A DNA stretch of 61,245 nt from Bordetella parapertussis. GTDB taxonomy: Bacteria > Pseudomonadota > Gammaproteobacteria > Burkholderiales > Burkholderiaceae_C. This document shows, piece by piece, positions 18,446-28,551 of this stretch (the stretch's first letter is position 1; every line of letters starts with the position of its first letter). A program made the translations under genes and the position numbers. The notes under the pieces are model-generated. The model was not told the DNA's origin and ran no database searches. It saw only the letters and a program-made list of their open reading frames with translations. The DNA is taken from contig CAMCTC010000019.1 in assembly GCA_945878355.1 (NCBI GenBank), positions 1 through 61,245 of the forward strand, written 5' to 3'.

Positions 18446-19501
18446 TCAGGCGCCGATGGGGATGACCCGGTCGATCTGGTCGAGTGGCCAGCGGGGTCGC
18501 ACGTCGAAGGCATAGTCCATTGACGCTGTGGCCGCGCCGCTTTGCAGGCGCATCGCTGCGGCCAGCGCGATCATCGCCCCGTTGTCGGTGCACAGTTCCA
18601 GTTCGGGATAGTGCACCCGGAGTCCGCGACGGGCGGTGGCCTCGTTGAGTTGCCTGCGTAGTTCCGCGTTGGCGCCGACACCGCCCGAGACCACCAGCCG
18701 CTTCAAACCGCATGACTTGAGTGCGGCCAATGATTTCTTGACCAGCACCTCGACAATGGCGGCTTGGGTGCTGGCCGCCAGATCGGCCAACTGCTCAGCC
18801 GTCGGCGACAAACCCAGCTTGCGATGCTGGGTCAGCACGGCCGTCTTCAGTCCAGCGAACGAAAAATCCAGGTTGCCGCTGTGCAGCAAGGGTCTGGGCA
18901 GCGCATAGGCGTCGGCCCGGCCCTGCACCGCCAGCCGCGCCAGCGCTGGACCACCGGGGTAGTCCAGGCCCAGTAGCTTGGCCGATTTGTCGAAGGCTTC
19001 GCCAGCCGCATCGTCGATGCTCTCGCCCAGCAAGGTGTAGCGCCCCACCGCATCGACCCGCATCAGTTGGGTATGCCCGCCTGAGACCAGCAGCGCGACG
19101 AACGGAAACTCGGGCGCATCGGTCGATAGAAACGGCGACAGCAAGTGCCCCTCCAGATGGTGTACGCCCAGTGTGGGCTTTCCCAGCGCAGCCGCCAGCG
19201 CGCAAGCCACACCAGCACCGACCAGCAGCGCGCCCGCCAGCCCAGGACCGCGCGTGAAAGCCACCACATCGACCTCGGCCAGCGTCGCGCCGGCCTCTCG
19301 GAGAACCTGGCGGGTCAGCGGCAGCGCGCGGCGGATGTGGTCACGCGAGGCCAATTCCGGCACCACACCGCCGTAGGCCGCGTGCATCTGCACCTGGCTG
19401 TACAAAGCGTGTGCCCGCAGCTTGGGCAGGCCCATGGCCTGGGTACTGACCAGCGCCACGCCGGTTTCATCGCAGGAAGACTCGAAGGCCAGCACGTTCA
19501 T
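18446..19501 (-). CDS. tsaD: TsaD, tRNA N6-threonylcarbamoyladenosine synthase subunit
   Basis: A 351-residue ASKHA-family protein that transfers threonylcarbamoyl to A37 of ANN-decoding tRNAs together with TsaB and TsaE. It shows [18 protein letters not shown] at the start, the metal-binding pair in [14 protein letters not shown] near residue 110, LVSGGHTQL and the C-terminal [19 protein letters not shown] at 19501 is the standard start; the frame reaching 19546 adds unrelated residues. A partner gene, tsaE, lies only 3.3 kb away, while tsaB is not in the window. Its stop abuts the hsp20 stop. Confidence 0.96.
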   Translation of the reverse strand: MNVLAFESSCDETGVALVSTQAMGLPKLRAHALYSQVQMHAAYGGVVPELASRDHIRRALPLTRQVLREAGATLAEVDVVAFTRGPGLAGALLVGAGVACALAAALGKPTLGVHHLEGHLLSPFLSTDAPEFPFVALLVSGGHTQLMRVDAVGRYTLLGESIDDAAGEAFDKSAKLLGLDYPGGPALARLAVQGRADAYALPRPLLHSGNLDFSFAGLKTAVLTQHRKLGLSPTAEQLADLAASTQAAIVEVLVKKSLAALKSCGLKRLVVSGGVGANAELRRQLNEATARRGLRVHYPELELCTDNGAMIALAAAMRLQSGAATASMDYAFDVRPRWPLDQIDRVIPIGA

Positions 19502-19589
19502 CGCGAGCGAGTGTAGTGGCCGCTGCGTTGGCGCGGCCCAGGTCACTGCGGCGACAAAGCCTCAAGCCCCGGGTGGCCACAATCCGACG

Positions 19590-20258
19590 ATGGGAACCCT
19601 CTACCTCGTGCGACATGGCCAGGCATCGTTCGGCGCTGCCAACTACGATCAACTCAGCCCGCTGGGTCAGCGCCAATGCCTGCGCCTGGGCGAGTACTTC
19701 CGCGCCAAAGGCAGGCGCTTCGGCACGCTGATCAGCGGCACGCTGATGCGTCAGCGCCAAAGCTTGGACTCGATCACTGCCGGCCTGGGTTTGACCCAGC
19801 CGACGCTGCAATTGCCCGGCCTGAACGAATACGACAGCCATGCCGTGATCAGCGCCATCCACCCTCAGGCGCTACCCAAGCCCGACACGCCTGAGCAGTA
19901 CCGCCAACACTTCCGCGTGCTGCGTCAGGGTCTGGCGGCCTGGATGTCAGGCCAGACCCAACCCAAGGGCATGCCGAGCTATGTGGATTTCCGCGCCGGC
20001 GTGGCCGCTGCGCTAGACCATGTGCGTGAGCATTGCGAGGGCGAGGTGCTGATGGTCTCAAGCGGCGGGCCGATCTCCACCGCGGTGGGTCAAGTGCTGG
20101 GCACCACGCCAGCCACCACGGTCGAGCTCAACATGCGATTGCGCAACAGCGCCGTCACCGAGTTCGTCTTCAACCCGAAGCGACACATGCTGCTGAGCTA
20201 CAACACACTGCCGCATCTGGAGGCCGACGAGCACGCCGACTGGGTCACCTACACCTGA
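19590..20258 (+). CDS. Histidine phosphatase (phosphoglycerate mutase-like) family protein
   Basis: A 222-residue protein with the N-terminal signature LYLVRHGQASFGAANYDQLS, in which Arg and His of RHG form the phosphohistidine site. A second Arg is in SGTLMRQRQS, and the later catalytic His is replaced or shifted (LMVSSGGPISTAV around residue 155). In many family members the last motif is GH; here it reads SSGGPI, as in a subgroup seen in betaproteobacteria. The substrate is unknown. ATG at 19590 is chosen because homology starts there. It is divergent from tsaD. Confidence 0.82.
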   Translation: MGTLYLVRHGQASFGAANYDQLSPLGQRQCLRLGEYFRAKGRRFGTLISGTLMRQRQSLDSITAGLGLTQPTLQLPGLNEYDSHAVISAIHPQALPKPDTPEQYRQHFRVLRQGLAAWMSGQTQPKGMPSYVDFRAGVAAALDHVREHCEGEVLMVSSGGPISTAVGQVLGTTPATTVELNMRLRNSAVTEFVFNPKRHMLLSYNTLPHLEADEHADWVTYT

Positions 20259-20276
20259 TCAACGCCTGGTCTGCAG

Positions 20277-21572
20277 TCAGACCAGGTTGATGCGCCGGGC
20301 CTGCTCGGTCAGTTCCTCGCGGAACATGGGGTGAGCGATCGCGATCAGCTCGCGGGCGCGTTGATGCGCCGATTTGCCGCGCAACTGCGCCACGCCGTAC
20401 TCGGTGACGACGTAGTTGACATCGTTCTTGCTGGTACTGACATGGGTGCCCGGCGAGAGCACCGGGACAATGCGGGAGATGGTGTCGCCCTTGGCGGTCG
20501 ATGGCACGACGATGAAGGCCTTGCCACCGCGCGAGCGGTTGGCTGCGCGGACGAAATCCGACTGCCCACCGGTACCCGAGTAAGGCAGATGACCAAGGCT
20601 TTCAGAGCCGCATTGGCCCAGCAGGTCAACCTGAAGGCTGGCGTTGATCGCCACCAGGTTGTCGTTGCGGCCGGCCAGCATCGGGTCGTTGGTGAAATTG
20701 ACCGGGTGAATCTCCAGCGCTGGGTTGCGGTCCATGAAGCGGTAGAGCTTGGCCGAGCCCAGCGCGAAAGTCGCGATCATCTTGCCTGGCAAGTAGTTCT
20801 TGCGACGGTTGGTCACCGCCCCGCTCTCGACCAGGGTCATGATGCCGTCGCCGATCATCTCGGTGTGGATGCCCAGGTCATGCTTGTGCGTGAGCTGCAT
20901 CACCACCGCATCGGGTATGCCGCCATAGCCGATCTGCAACGTCGACCCGTCCTCGATCAGCTCAGCGACCTGCCTGCCGATGGCCTGCTGCACAGGGCCG
21001 ATCTTGGGCAAGCCGACTTCGAGCACCGGATCGTTGCTCTCGACCAGCGCGCTGACCTGAGAGATATGGACATGACAGTTGCCGTAGGCGAACGGCACGT
21101 TGGGGTTGACCTCGAGCACCACCGCGCGCGCCTTGGCGATCGCCGCCATCGTGTAGTCGGCGCCCAAGCTGATCGAGAAATAGCCGTGCACGTCCATGCT
21201 CGAAGCCATCGCGAACACCACGTCGGCGGGGATCTGGCCACGCTCGATCTGGGCCGGAATTTCGGAGAAGTAGTTCGGGATGAAGTCGACCCAGCCCGCC
21301 TGCCCGCCGGCTCGGGTGGCACCGCCGTAGAAATAAGCGACATTGCGGACATGGTCTACCGTCGCCGGGTCCAGGTAAGCGTAGCTGCGCATCGCCAGAA
21401 CCTGGGACACCCTGATGCCATGGAAATCGAGTCGCTGCTCCGAGAGCGCTGTCAGCAAGCTGGGCGGCTCACCGACGCCGGTCGAAACGACGATCGCGTC
21501 ACCATCGCGCAGTTGGCGCATCGCGTCGGCTGCGGACACGCGCTTTTGCAGGTACTCGGCTTGAACTGACAT
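20277..21572 (-). CDS. Acetyl-CoA hydrolase/transferase family CoA-transferase
   Basis: A 431-residue class I CoA-transferase of the Ach1/Cat/4-hydroxybutyrate CoA-transferase group. An N-terminal half (DGDAIVVSTGVGEPPSLLTA) is followed by a C-terminal half with LQIGYGGIPDAVVMQL near residue 220, the region carrying the catalytic Glu neighbourhood. Then come GGQSDFVRAANRSRGGKAF near 345 and NYVVTEYGVAQLRGKSA near 400. It moves CoA between acetyl-CoA and small carboxylates; hydrolase activity is usually a side reaction. ATG at 21572 follows GAGAGGAAAC. It is downstream of queG on the same strand. Confidence 0.88.
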   Translation of the reverse strand: MSVQAEYLQKRVSAADAMRQLRDGDAIVVSTGVGEPPSLLTALSEQRLDFHGIRVSQVLAMRSYAYLDPATVDHVRNVAYFYGGATRAGGQAGWVDFIPNYFSEIPAQIERGQIPADVVFAMASSMDVHGYFSISLGADYTMAAIAKARAVVLEVNPNVPFAYGNCHVHISQVSALVESNDPVLEVGLPKIGPVQQAIGRQVAELIEDGSTLQIGYGGIPDAVVMQLTHKHDLGIHTEMIGDGIMTLVESGAVTNRRKNYLPGKMIATFALGSAKLYRFMDRNPALEIHPVNFTNDPMLAGRNDNLVAINASLQVDLLGQCGSESLGHLPYSGTGGQSDFVRAANRSRGGKAFIVVPSTAKGDTISRIVPVLSPGTHVSTSKNDVNYVVTEYGVAQLRGKSAHQRARELIAIAHPMFREELTEQARRINLV

Positions 21573-21628
21573 CTTGTTGTTTCCTCTCGGAGCTGGGTGA
21601 ATTCGCTGAAATCCCTGCACATCTTCGT

Positions 21629-22828
21629 TCATCCGGCGACCGGCCCATGCTGGGCCAGCGCCCAGGCCATGTGCTCGGCCACCAGAGCGTCAGGCTCTGG
21701 CTGCGCCAAGGCCGATGCCAGCGCAGCGTCGCCAGTCTCGCGAAACGCATTGCCCAGCGCCACCGCCAAGTTGCGGCGCCAGCGCCGCAGTCCGATACGG
21801 CGGATCGCGCTGCCCTCGGTCTGGCGCAGAAATGTTGCCTCGTCCCAAGCCCAGAGCTGCAACAGTGTGGCATGGCCGAGCGGCTCGCGGGTGTCGAAAT
21901 CGGGCAATGGACTGCGGCGGGCGTATTTGTTCCAAGGACAGGCCAGCTGGCAATCGTCGCAACCGTAGATCCGGTTGCCCATCGCGGCACGAAATTCGAC
22001 CGGAATGGCGCCCTCGTGCTCGATGGTCAGGTAGGAGATGCAACGCCGCGCGTCGAGCCGGTAGGGTTCGACGATCGCCCCGGTCGGGCAAGCGCTGATG
22101 CAGGCCGTGCAATGGCCGCAGTGGCTGGTGACCGGCGCGGTCACTGGCAGCGCCAGGTCGGTAAAGATCTCGCCCAGGAAGAACATCGACCCGGCCTCGC
22201 GCGACAGCAGCAGCGTGTGCTTGCCGCGCCAGCCGATGCCACTGCGCTGGGCCAGCTCAACCTCGAGCACAGGCGCCGAGTCGGTGAAGACGCGGTGGCC
22301 CGACCGCCCCGCCGGACCGTCGCGACCGACCGCCTGTTGCAGCCGATCGGCGAGTTGCTGCAGCCGCCGTCGCAACACCTTGTGGTAATCGCGGCCCCGG
22401 GCATAGAGCGAGACCACGGCTTGCTGCGGATCGGCCAGCCGATCAAATGCCAGCGTCTGCCAGTCGCCGGCGCTTGCTGGCGCGGCCGATGCAGGCAGAT
22501 AGTCCATCCGCGCCGTGATCACCCTCAGCGTGCCCGGCAGCAAGTCGGCCGGCCGCGCTCGCTTCAAACCATGCGCGGCCATATAAGCCATGTCACCCTG
22601 GAAGCCAGCCGCGAGCCAAGCCGTCATCCCGGGCTCGGCGGCCTGAAGGTCGACGTCAGCCACCCCGATCTGGGAGAATCCCAGCTCGCTCGCCCAGGCT
22701 TGCAACTGCGGCCACAGCGCTTGCAGGTCCGGAACCGCCACCTTCTGCACGGGCGCCAGACCGGCATCGTTTGTTGCCCGCGCCGACCCCCAACCTTCGC
22801 CCTGACCAAGACCTTGACTGATGACCAT
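21629..22828 (-). CDS. queG: Epoxyqueuosine reductase
   Basis: A 399-residue cobalamin- and iron-sulfur-dependent enzyme that reduces epoxyqueuosine to queuosine at the tRNA wobble position. It has the N-terminal cobalamin-binding domain (MDYLPA, YARGRDYHKVLRRRLQQLAD near 190). Two [4Fe-4S] motifs follow: SHCGHCTACISACPTGAI near residue 240 and YGCDDCQLACPWNK near 290, the second completing the cluster ligands. The first 30 residues look variable and the true start could be a few codons later. Its 5' end overlaps tsaE on the opposite strand, a common arrangement. Confidence 0.94.
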   Translation of the reverse strand: MVISQGLGQGEGWGSARATNDAGLAPVQKVAVPDLQALWPQLQAWASELGFSQIGVADVDLQAAEPGMTAWLAAGFQGDMAYMAAHGLKRARPADLLPGTLRVITARMDYLPASAAPASAGDWQTLAFDRLADPQQAVVSLYARGRDYHKVLRRRLQQLADRLQQAVGRDGPAGRSGHRVFTDSAPVLEVELAQRSGIGWRGKHTLLLSREAGSMFFLGEIFTDLALPVTAPVTSHCGHCTACISACPTGAIVEPYRLDARRCISYLTIEHEGAIPVEFRAAMGNRIYGCDDCQLACPWNKYARRSPLPDFDTREPLGHATLLQLWAWDEATFLRQTEGSAIRRIGLRRWRRNLAVALGNAFRETGDAALASALAQPEPDALVAEHMAWALAQHGPVAG

Positions 22829-23296
22829 GGGCCGATTCTAGAAAGCCGCCGCATAGACTGGGCTGATGAGGCAGGCTGCGAAGCTTTTGCCCACGCACTC
22901 GCAGCCCGCCCGGCCATCTCAGAGGCTTTCATCGAGTTGCACGGCCCGCTGGGCGCAGGCAAGACAACGTTGGTGCGCCACCTGCTGCGCGCGCTGGGTG
23001 TCAGTGGTCGAATCAAGAGCCCAAGCTACACGGTGATGGAGCCGCATGCGCTGGCCGACGGCAGCGAGGCGGCACATTTCGACTTCTACCGCTTCAACGA
23101 CCCGCGCGAATGGTTGGACGCGGGTTTTCGAGAAATCTTCGCCAGCAAGGGCCTCAAGATCGCCGAATGGGCCGACAAAGCCGCCGGCCTGCTACCGGTG
23201 GCCGACCTGCGCATAGAGATCGAGCCGATAGACGAATATCGCCGCGAGGTGCTGGTTCAGGCCCTGACCGAGCGCGGACGGGGCCTGCTGGCATGA
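22814..23296 (+). CDS. tsaE: TsaE, ATPase for tRNA threonylcarbamoyladenosine synthesis
   Basis: A P-loop ATPase of about 160 residues that cycles the TsaBD complex. It shows Walker A HGPLGAGKTTLVRHLL near residue 40, then IKSPSYTVMEPH, HFDFYRF and FASKGLKIAEWADKA. No ATG is available at the right place. TTG at 22814 gives the usual family length but has no ribosome binding site, so the start is uncertain. The 5' end overlaps queG antisense, and the stop overlaps the amiC start as ATGA, so tsaE and amiC are coupled. Confidence 0.9.
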   Translation: MTDDHGPILESRRIDWADEAGCEAFAHALAARPAISEAFIELHGPLGAGKTTLVRHLLRALGVSGRIKSPSYTVMEPHALADGSEAAHFDFYRFNDPREWLDAGFREIFASKGLKIAEWADKAAGLLPVADLRIEIEPIDEYRREVLVQALTERGRGLLA

Positions 23297-24690
23297 ACCC
23301 GATCAACCGACAGTCCAGCAGCGGTCGCCGGACGGCGCTGCGCAGGCTTGGCCAGGGCGCGCTGGCGCTGAGCCTGGGTCGGGCTGAGTTGGCGCTCGGC
23401 GCGTCCATCGTCGCGGTACGCCTGTGGCCCGCGGCCGAGTACAGCCGGGTCACGATCGAGAGTGACCAGCCACTGTCCGCGCGACAGTTCCTCACCGACA
23501 ACCCGCCCAGGTTGGTGATCGACATCGACGGGCTGGAACTTAGTCCTGCGCTGCGTGAACTGGTGGGCAAGGTGCGGCCCGACGATCCGTTCATCGCCGG
23601 GTTGCGGGTGGGCCAGAACCTGCCACGCGTGGTGCGACTGGTGCTGGACCTGAAACAGGCGGTGGCACCGCAGCAGTTCACGCTGGCGCCGGTCGCCGCT
23701 TACCAACATCGCTTGGTGCTAGACCTCTACCCGACCGAGGCGCTAGACCCACTGGCCACGCTGATCCACGAGCGCGAGCGCGCCGAGGCGCTGGCTGTGC
23801 GTAGCGTTCAGGACGCGCTGGGTGAGTTCATCGGCCGAATCGAGCGACCACTCGCCACCAGGTCCCCGTCAAACACGGCGGCCGAGCGGCCCAGAACAAC
23901 GACGCCATCGGCGACGCCTGCCCCACTGGCCAGTCCCGCCCCAGCCACGCTGGCAGCCGAAGAACAGCGCAGCATCGACCGCCTGGTGATCGTGGCCATC
24001 GACCCCGGCCACGGCGGTGAAGACCCCGGCGCGATCGGCCCGACCGGACTGCGCGAAAAAGACGTGGTGCTGGCCGTGGCACTCAAGCTTCGCGACCGGA
24101 TCAACAGCGTGCCCGGGATGCGGGCGATGCTCACGCGGGACGCCGATTTCTTTGTGCCACTGCACGAACGGGTACGCAAAGCCAGGCGAGTCCAGGCCGA
24201 CCTGTTCGTCTCGATCCATGCCGACGCGTTCTTTACCCCTGCGGCACGCGGCGCTTCGGTGTTCGCGCTGTCAGAGACCGGCGCGACCAGTGCCGCAGCG
24301 CGCTGGATGGCCAACAAAGAGAACGCTGCCGACGGCGTGGGCGGCGTCAACCTGGGTGCGGTCAAGGACGCCCAGGTGCTGCGGGCGATGATGGACATGA
24401 GCACAGCGGCCCAGATCAAGGACAGCCTGCGCATCGGTCGCGAGGTGTTGGCCTTGATCGGCCAGGTCGGCGCGCTGCACAAACGCAGCGTTGAGCAGGC
24501 CGGTTTCGCGGTGCTCAAGGCACCAGACATCCCCAGCATCCTGGTCGAGACCGCCTTCATCTCCAACCCCGAGGAAGAAGCCAGGCTGCGCGACGACGAC
24601 TACCAGGACAAGCTGGTCGATGCGCTGCACACCGGCATTCGCCGCTACTTCGCACGCAATCCGCCGCTGGCGCGACAGCGTACGCTTTGA
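23293..24690 (+). CDS. amiC: N-acetylmuramoyl-L-alanine amidase, AmiC type
   Basis: A 465-residue periplasmic cell-separation amidase. The N-terminus SSSGRRTALRRLGQGALALS looks like a twin-arginine signal peptide, as known for AmiC. An AMIN domain follows (LWPAAEYSRVTIESDQPL to about residue 140), then a linker, then the amidase_3 domain from about 235. Zinc ligands are seen in IDPGHGGEDPG (His), LREKDVVLAVALKL (Glu) and SIHADAF (His); the catalytic Glu is in ILVETAFISN. It overlaps tsaE by 4 nt. The tsaE-amiC pairing is widespread. Activation by an EnvC/NlpD-type protein is expected but not encoded here. Confidence 0.94.
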   Translation: MNPINRQSSSGRRTALRRLGQGALALSLGRAELALGASIVAVRLWPAAEYSRVTIESDQPLSARQFLTDNPPRLVIDIDGLELSPALRELVGKVRPDDPFIAGLRVGQNLPRVVRLVLDLKQAVAPQQFTLAPVAAYQHRLVLDLYPTEALDPLATLIHERERAEALAVRSVQDALGEFIGRIERPLATRSPSNTAAERPRTTTPSATPAPLASPAPATLAAEEQRSIDRLVIVAIDPGHGGEDPGAIGPTGLREKDVVLAVALKLRDRINSVPGMRAMLTRDADFFVPLHERVRKARRVQADLFVSIHADAFFTPAARGASVFALSETGATSAAARWMANKENAADGVGGVNLGAVKDAQVLRAMMDMSTAAQIKDSLRIGREVLALIGQVGALHKRSVEQAGFAVLKAPDIPSILVETAFISNPEEEARLRDDDYQDKLVDALHTGIRRYFARNPPLARQRTL

Positions 24691-24709
24691 ACAGGTTGAA
24701 GCGCGCCGA

Positions 24710-25351
24710 TCAGGCCTGCGCCCGGCGCGCTCTCCAGGCGCCGAACAGCATCCCTGCGCCGGGGATCAAGATCATCGCCCAGACGATCTTGCTCAGGTTG
24801 GCCGCGACCCAGGGGATGTTGCCAAACAGATAGCCCGCACTGACCAGGCTGCCAACCCACAGCGCGCCGCCAGTGACGTCGAAGAAAGTGAACTTGCGCC
24901 GAGTCATCTGCGCGACCCCTGCGACGAAGGGCGCAAAGGTACGAAGAAACGGCATGAAGCGCGCCGCGACGATCGTGATGCCGCCGTATTTTTCGTAGAA
25001 CGCGTGGGCCTGCTCGAAGGCACGCTTGTTGAACCAGCGCGACTGCTCCCAGCCGAAAACCTTCGGACCCAGCGCCCGCCCGATCGCGTAATTCGTCTGG
25101 TTGCCCGCCACAGCGGCGATCAGCAGCAGCGCCATCACCAGCGGGTAGCTCATCAGCCCGGCGCCGGCCAGCGCGCCGACCACGAACAACAGCGAGTCGC
25201 CGGGCAGAAAAGGCATCACCACCAGCCCGGTCTCGACAAAAATCACCAGGAACAACAGCGCATAGACCCACAACCCATAGGCCTCGACGAACTCGCGCAA
25301 GTGGCGGTCGACATGCAGAATGAAATCGGCCAGCATCATCAAGGTATCCAT
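24710..25351 (-). CDS. DedA-family membrane protein
   Basis: A 213-residue integral membrane protein with the DedA/SNARE-associated signature: GLVVMPFLPGDSLLFVVGAL near residues 42-61, the amphipathic HAFYEKYGGITIVAARFMPF and the conserved LRTFAPFVAG. Four to five hydrophobic stretches are visible, including the C-terminal GSLVSAGYLFGNIPW. DedA proteins are linked to lipid flipping and membrane homeostasis. ATG at 25351 lies in a short spacer shared with mutL, which is divergent. No ribosome binding site stands out. Confidence 0.92.
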   Translation of the reverse strand: MDTLMMLADFILHVDRHLREFVEAYGLWVYALLFLVIFVETGLVVMPFLPGDSLLFVVGALAGAGLMSYPLVMALLLIAAVAGNQTNYAIGRALGPKVFGWEQSRWFNKRAFEQAHAFYEKYGGITIVAARFMPFLRTFAPFVAGVAQMTRRKFTFFDVTGGALWVGSLVSAGYLFGNIPWVAANLSKIVWAMILIPGAGMLFGAWRARRAQA

Positions 25352-25451
25352 GGCGCGGCATTATCCCGGCCATGGCGCCCGGACGCGTCGAGCCGCAGCC
25401 TGTCCATGCCAGCGCGATGCGCCGCAACCCACAGGCCGGGATAATCCGCGC

Positions 25452-27413
25452 ATGCAGACGTCGCCCAGCCGCCCGATCCTCGCCCTGCCCGATGAACTTG
25501 TCAGCCAGATCGCCGCCGGCGAAGTCGTCGAGCGACCGGCCTCGGTGGTTCGCGAACTGGTCGACAACGCGCTGGACGCCGGGGCCAGCCAGATCACCGT
25601 GCGGCTGCTGGCCGGTGGGGTTCGCAGCATCAGCGTCGAGGACGACGGATGCGGCATCCCGCCCGAGCAATTGGTGCTTGCACTGCAACGCCACGCCACC
25701 AGCAAGATCGGCAGCCTGCACGACCTGGAGTCCGTGGCGACGATGGGATTTCGCGGCGAGGCCTTGGCAGCGATCGCGTCAATCTCCGATCTCAGCATTG
25801 CCAGCCGCACTGCCGAAGCGTCGTTCGCGTCGAAGCTGGACGCGCGCAGCGGCGAACTGCAACCAGCCGCCCGGGTTCAAGGTACGACCGTCGAAGTGCG
25901 CGAACTGTTTTTCTCAACCCCAGCGCGGCGCAAGTTTCTCAAGACCGACGCCACCGAACTGGCGCACTGCCTGGAAGCGGTTCGCCGCCATGCCTTGTCG
26001 CGTCCAGAGGTCGGCTTCGCCGTCTGGCACGAAGGCAAGCTGGTCGAGCAGTGGCGCGGGGCCAGCGCGCAGCAGCGCATGGCCGATGTGCTAGGTGCCG
26101 ACTTCATCGCCCGCAGCCGGGACGCACTGCTGGACGCAGCGGGCTCCGCAACACAGCTGTCCGCAGCGGGATCAACGGTGCGTGTCTGGGGCCGCATTGG
26201 CCTGCCCGATGCAGCACGCGCCCGCGCCGACCAGCAGTACGCCTATGTCAACGGGCGCTTCGTCCGCGACCGACTGATCAACCACGGCGCTCGATCGGCC
26301 TACGAGGACGTGTTGCACGGCAACCGCCAGCCCAGCTGGGTGCTGTTCGTCGAAATCGACCCGATGCGGGTCGATGTCAACGTCCATCCGACCAAGATCG
26401 AAGTTCGCTTTCGAGATGGCCGCGAGGTGCACCAAGCGGTCCGACATGCGGTCGAAGCGGCGCTGGCGCTGTCACGTGCGCCGGCGATCTCGGGCGACGA
26501 CTGGCCCCGCGAACGCTTGGCCGTGGCACATGACGGCCTGCCGGCCGACGCGCCCACCCATGACCTGGCGAGCGCCGTCCCGAACGCCAAGCCGAGCTGG
26601 TCCCGTCCAGACCACAGCGGCCAAACCGTGTTGGGCCTGCAGGATCTGGCGTTGCTGTATGCACGGGAGCCCGAGCCAGGGAGCCCGGCTGCAATGCAGG
26701 ACATCGGAAACAACACGCCGGCCTGGCCTGCGCCGGGCGCGCTGCGCTATCCGGCCAGCCAGAGCAGCGCCGAAGCCCTGCCCTCGGCACAAATACCGCC
26801 AGGACAATGGCCGCTGGGCCGCGCGCTGGCGCAGCTCTCGGGCGTCTACATCCTGGCCGAGAACGCCCACGGCCTGATCGTGGTGGACATGCATGCAGCG
26901 CACGAGCGCATCGTCTATGAGCGGCTCAAGGCCGCGCAAGCGGCCCGCGACGCGGTCGAGGGCGGCGAAGCAGCGATGGCCTCGCAGCCGCTGCTGATCC
27001 CTGCGACCTTTGCGGCCACACCTACCGAAGTGGCTGCCGCCGAAGTCCATGCCGAGGCCCTGGCTGCGCTGGGGCTGGACGTCGCGCCGCTCTCGCCAGG
27101 CGTGCTGGCGGTGCGCGCCCGGCCGGCAGCACTGCCCGACGCCGACCCGGTGGCTTTGGCCCGTGCGGTGCTGGCCGAACTGGGTGAGGTCGATGCCTCA
27201 CGGGTGGTGCAGCGCGCGCGCGACGAACTGCTCGCCACCATGGCCTGCCATGGCGCGGTACGGGCCAACCGCATGCTCACGCTGCCCGAGATGAATGCCT
27301 TGCTGCGCGACATGGAAGCTACCGATCGAGCCGACCAATGCAACCACGGCAGACCCACCTGGCGCCAGATCACGCTCAAGGAGTTGGACGGCCTGTTTCT
27401 GCGCGGCCGCTGA
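25452..27413 (+). CDS. mutL: DNA mismatch repair protein MutL
   Basis: A 653-residue GHKL ATPase that links mismatch recognition to strand removal. The N-terminal part has the ATP-binding motifs ELVDNALDAGA near residue 38, DDGCGI near 64 and GFRGEAL at 100-105. The C-terminal domain has DMHAAHERIVYE near 478, close to the DQHA-x2-E-x4-E endonuclease motif, plus ACHGAVRAN and CNHGRPTW. The Met in place of Gln in that motif is unusual, but the metal ligands are kept, so nicking activity is plausible. ATG at 25452 is the family start. In many relatives miaA follows mutL; here an esterase gene does. Confidence 0.96.
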   Translation: MQTSPSRPILALPDELVSQIAAGEVVERPASVVRELVDNALDAGASQITVRLLAGGVRSISVEDDGCGIPPEQLVLALQRHATSKIGSLHDLESVATMGFRGEALAAIASISDLSIASRTAEASFASKLDARSGELQPAARVQGTTVEVRELFFSTPARRKFLKTDATELAHCLEAVRRHALSRPEVGFAVWHEGKLVEQWRGASAQQRMADVLGADFIARSRDALLDAAGSATQLSAAGSTVRVWGRIGLPDAARARADQQYAYVNGRFVRDRLINHGARSAYEDVLHGNRQPSWVLFVEIDPMRVDVNVHPTKIEVRFRDGREVHQAVRHAVEAALALSRAPAISGDDWPRERLAVAHDGLPADAPTHDLASAVPNAKPSWSRPDHSGQTVLGLQDLALLYAREPEPGSPAAMQDIGNNTPAWPAPGALRYPASQSSAEALPSAQIPPGQWPLGRALAQLSGVYILAENAHGLIVVDMHAAHERIVYERLKAAQAARDAVEGGEAAMASQPLLIPATFAATPTEVAAAEVHAEALAALGLDVAPLSPGVLAVRARPAALPDADPVALARAVLAELGEVDASRVVQRARDELLATMACHGAVRANRMLTLPEMNALLRDMEATDRADQCNHGRPTWRQITLKELDGLFLRGR

Positions 27414-27556
27414 ACCGTGGGCCAGGACTAGCGCTGCCGCCACCGATCCAGCGCTCCTAACATCCACAATGGACCCGGCACGCGACTGACCCGCTGTCGC
27501 GGCTGGCCCAAAACTCAAATCACAACCCGCGCTCGAGCGGCGCAAGGAGACAAACA

Positions 27557-28501
27557 ATGATTCTCGACCCTGACGCCCAGCGCGTGCTGGACATGATGAA
27601 GGCCGCCGGCCGACCCGCTTTCGACTCGCTGTCGCCCAAAGAGGCGCGCGGATTCTTTTCCGGCGGGCGCGCCGTGTTGCAACCCGACCCACCCGAGGTG
27701 GCGCAGGTTCGCGAACTGGCCGCGCCGGCATCGGGCGGGCCGGTGCCACTTCGGCTCTACCGCGCCATCGGCACCTCGCCGCAGGCTGTGCTGCCGGTGT
27801 TGATTTACTTTCATGGCGGCGGCTGGGTGCTGGGCGACCTCGACAGCCATGACCAGGTTTGCCGGGCGATCGCCAACGCCGCAGACTGCTGCGTCATCGC
27901 CGTCGACTACCGACTCGCACCGGAGGCGAAGTTCCCAGGCCCAATCGACGACGCGGCTGAAGCCACGCGCTGGATTCTGGCCCAGGCAACCGAGCTCGCC
28001 ATCGACCCCGACCGTGTCGCGGTCGGCGGCGACAGCGCCGGCGGCAACATCGCCGCCGTGATGGCGCTGATGGCGCGCGACGCCGAATTGCCGAAGATTG
28101 CCTTCCAACTGCTGATCTATCCGGTCACAGACATGGGCCAGGGCTTCGCCAGCTATCAGCGGGTCACCCAAGGCTATCCTTTGGTGGCCTCGACGATGAC
28201 TTGGTTCATCGACCACTACTTGAGAAACGATGCCGACGTAGCCGACTGGCGAGCATCGCCGTTGCGCGCGGCCAGTCTGGCCGGTACTGCGCCGGCACTG
28301 GTGTTGACCTGCAAGCACGACCCGCTGTGCGACGAGGGGGTGGAATACGCCCATCGACTCGACCGTGACCGCGTGCCGGTCACCCATCTGCACTTCAACG
28401 ACCAGATGCACGGCTTTCTGACGATGGGGCGCATCATCCGGGCCTCGGACACCGCAATCTCGATGGTGACCCTCGCGATGCGCCGCGCCTGGAACGCCTG
28501 A
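27557..28501 (+). CDS. Alpha/beta hydrolase, hormone-sensitive lipase (HSL) family esterase
   Basis: A 314-residue cytosolic esterase. The oxyanion-hole motif HGGGW is near residue 88, the nucleophile is in VGGDSAGGNIAAV near 158, the Asp is in KHDPLCDEGV near 255 and the His is in DQMHGFLTMG near 285. These make a full HSL triad for short acyl esters. ATG at 27557 follows AAGGAGACAAAC. A short-chain dehydrogenase gene follows 50 bp later on the same strand, so the two may form an operon. Confidence 0.9.
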   Translation: MILDPDAQRVLDMMKAAGRPAFDSLSPKEARGFFSGGRAVLQPDPPEVAQVRELAAPASGGPVPLRLYRAIGTSPQAVLPVLIYFHGGGWVLGDLDSHDQVCRAIANAADCCVIAVDYRLAPEAKFPGPIDDAAEATRWILAQATELAIDPDRVAVGGDSAGGNIAAVMALMARDAELPKIAFQLLIYPVTDMGQGFASYQRVTQGYPLVASTMTWFIDHYLRNDADVADWRASPLRAASLAGTAPALVLTCKHDPLCDEGVEYAHRLDRDRVPVTHLHFNDQMHGFLTMGRIIRASDTAISMVTLAMRRAWNA

Positions 28502-28551
28502 GCGATCCGACGTATCCATAAAATCATCAAAACACGCAAACGGAGCAAACT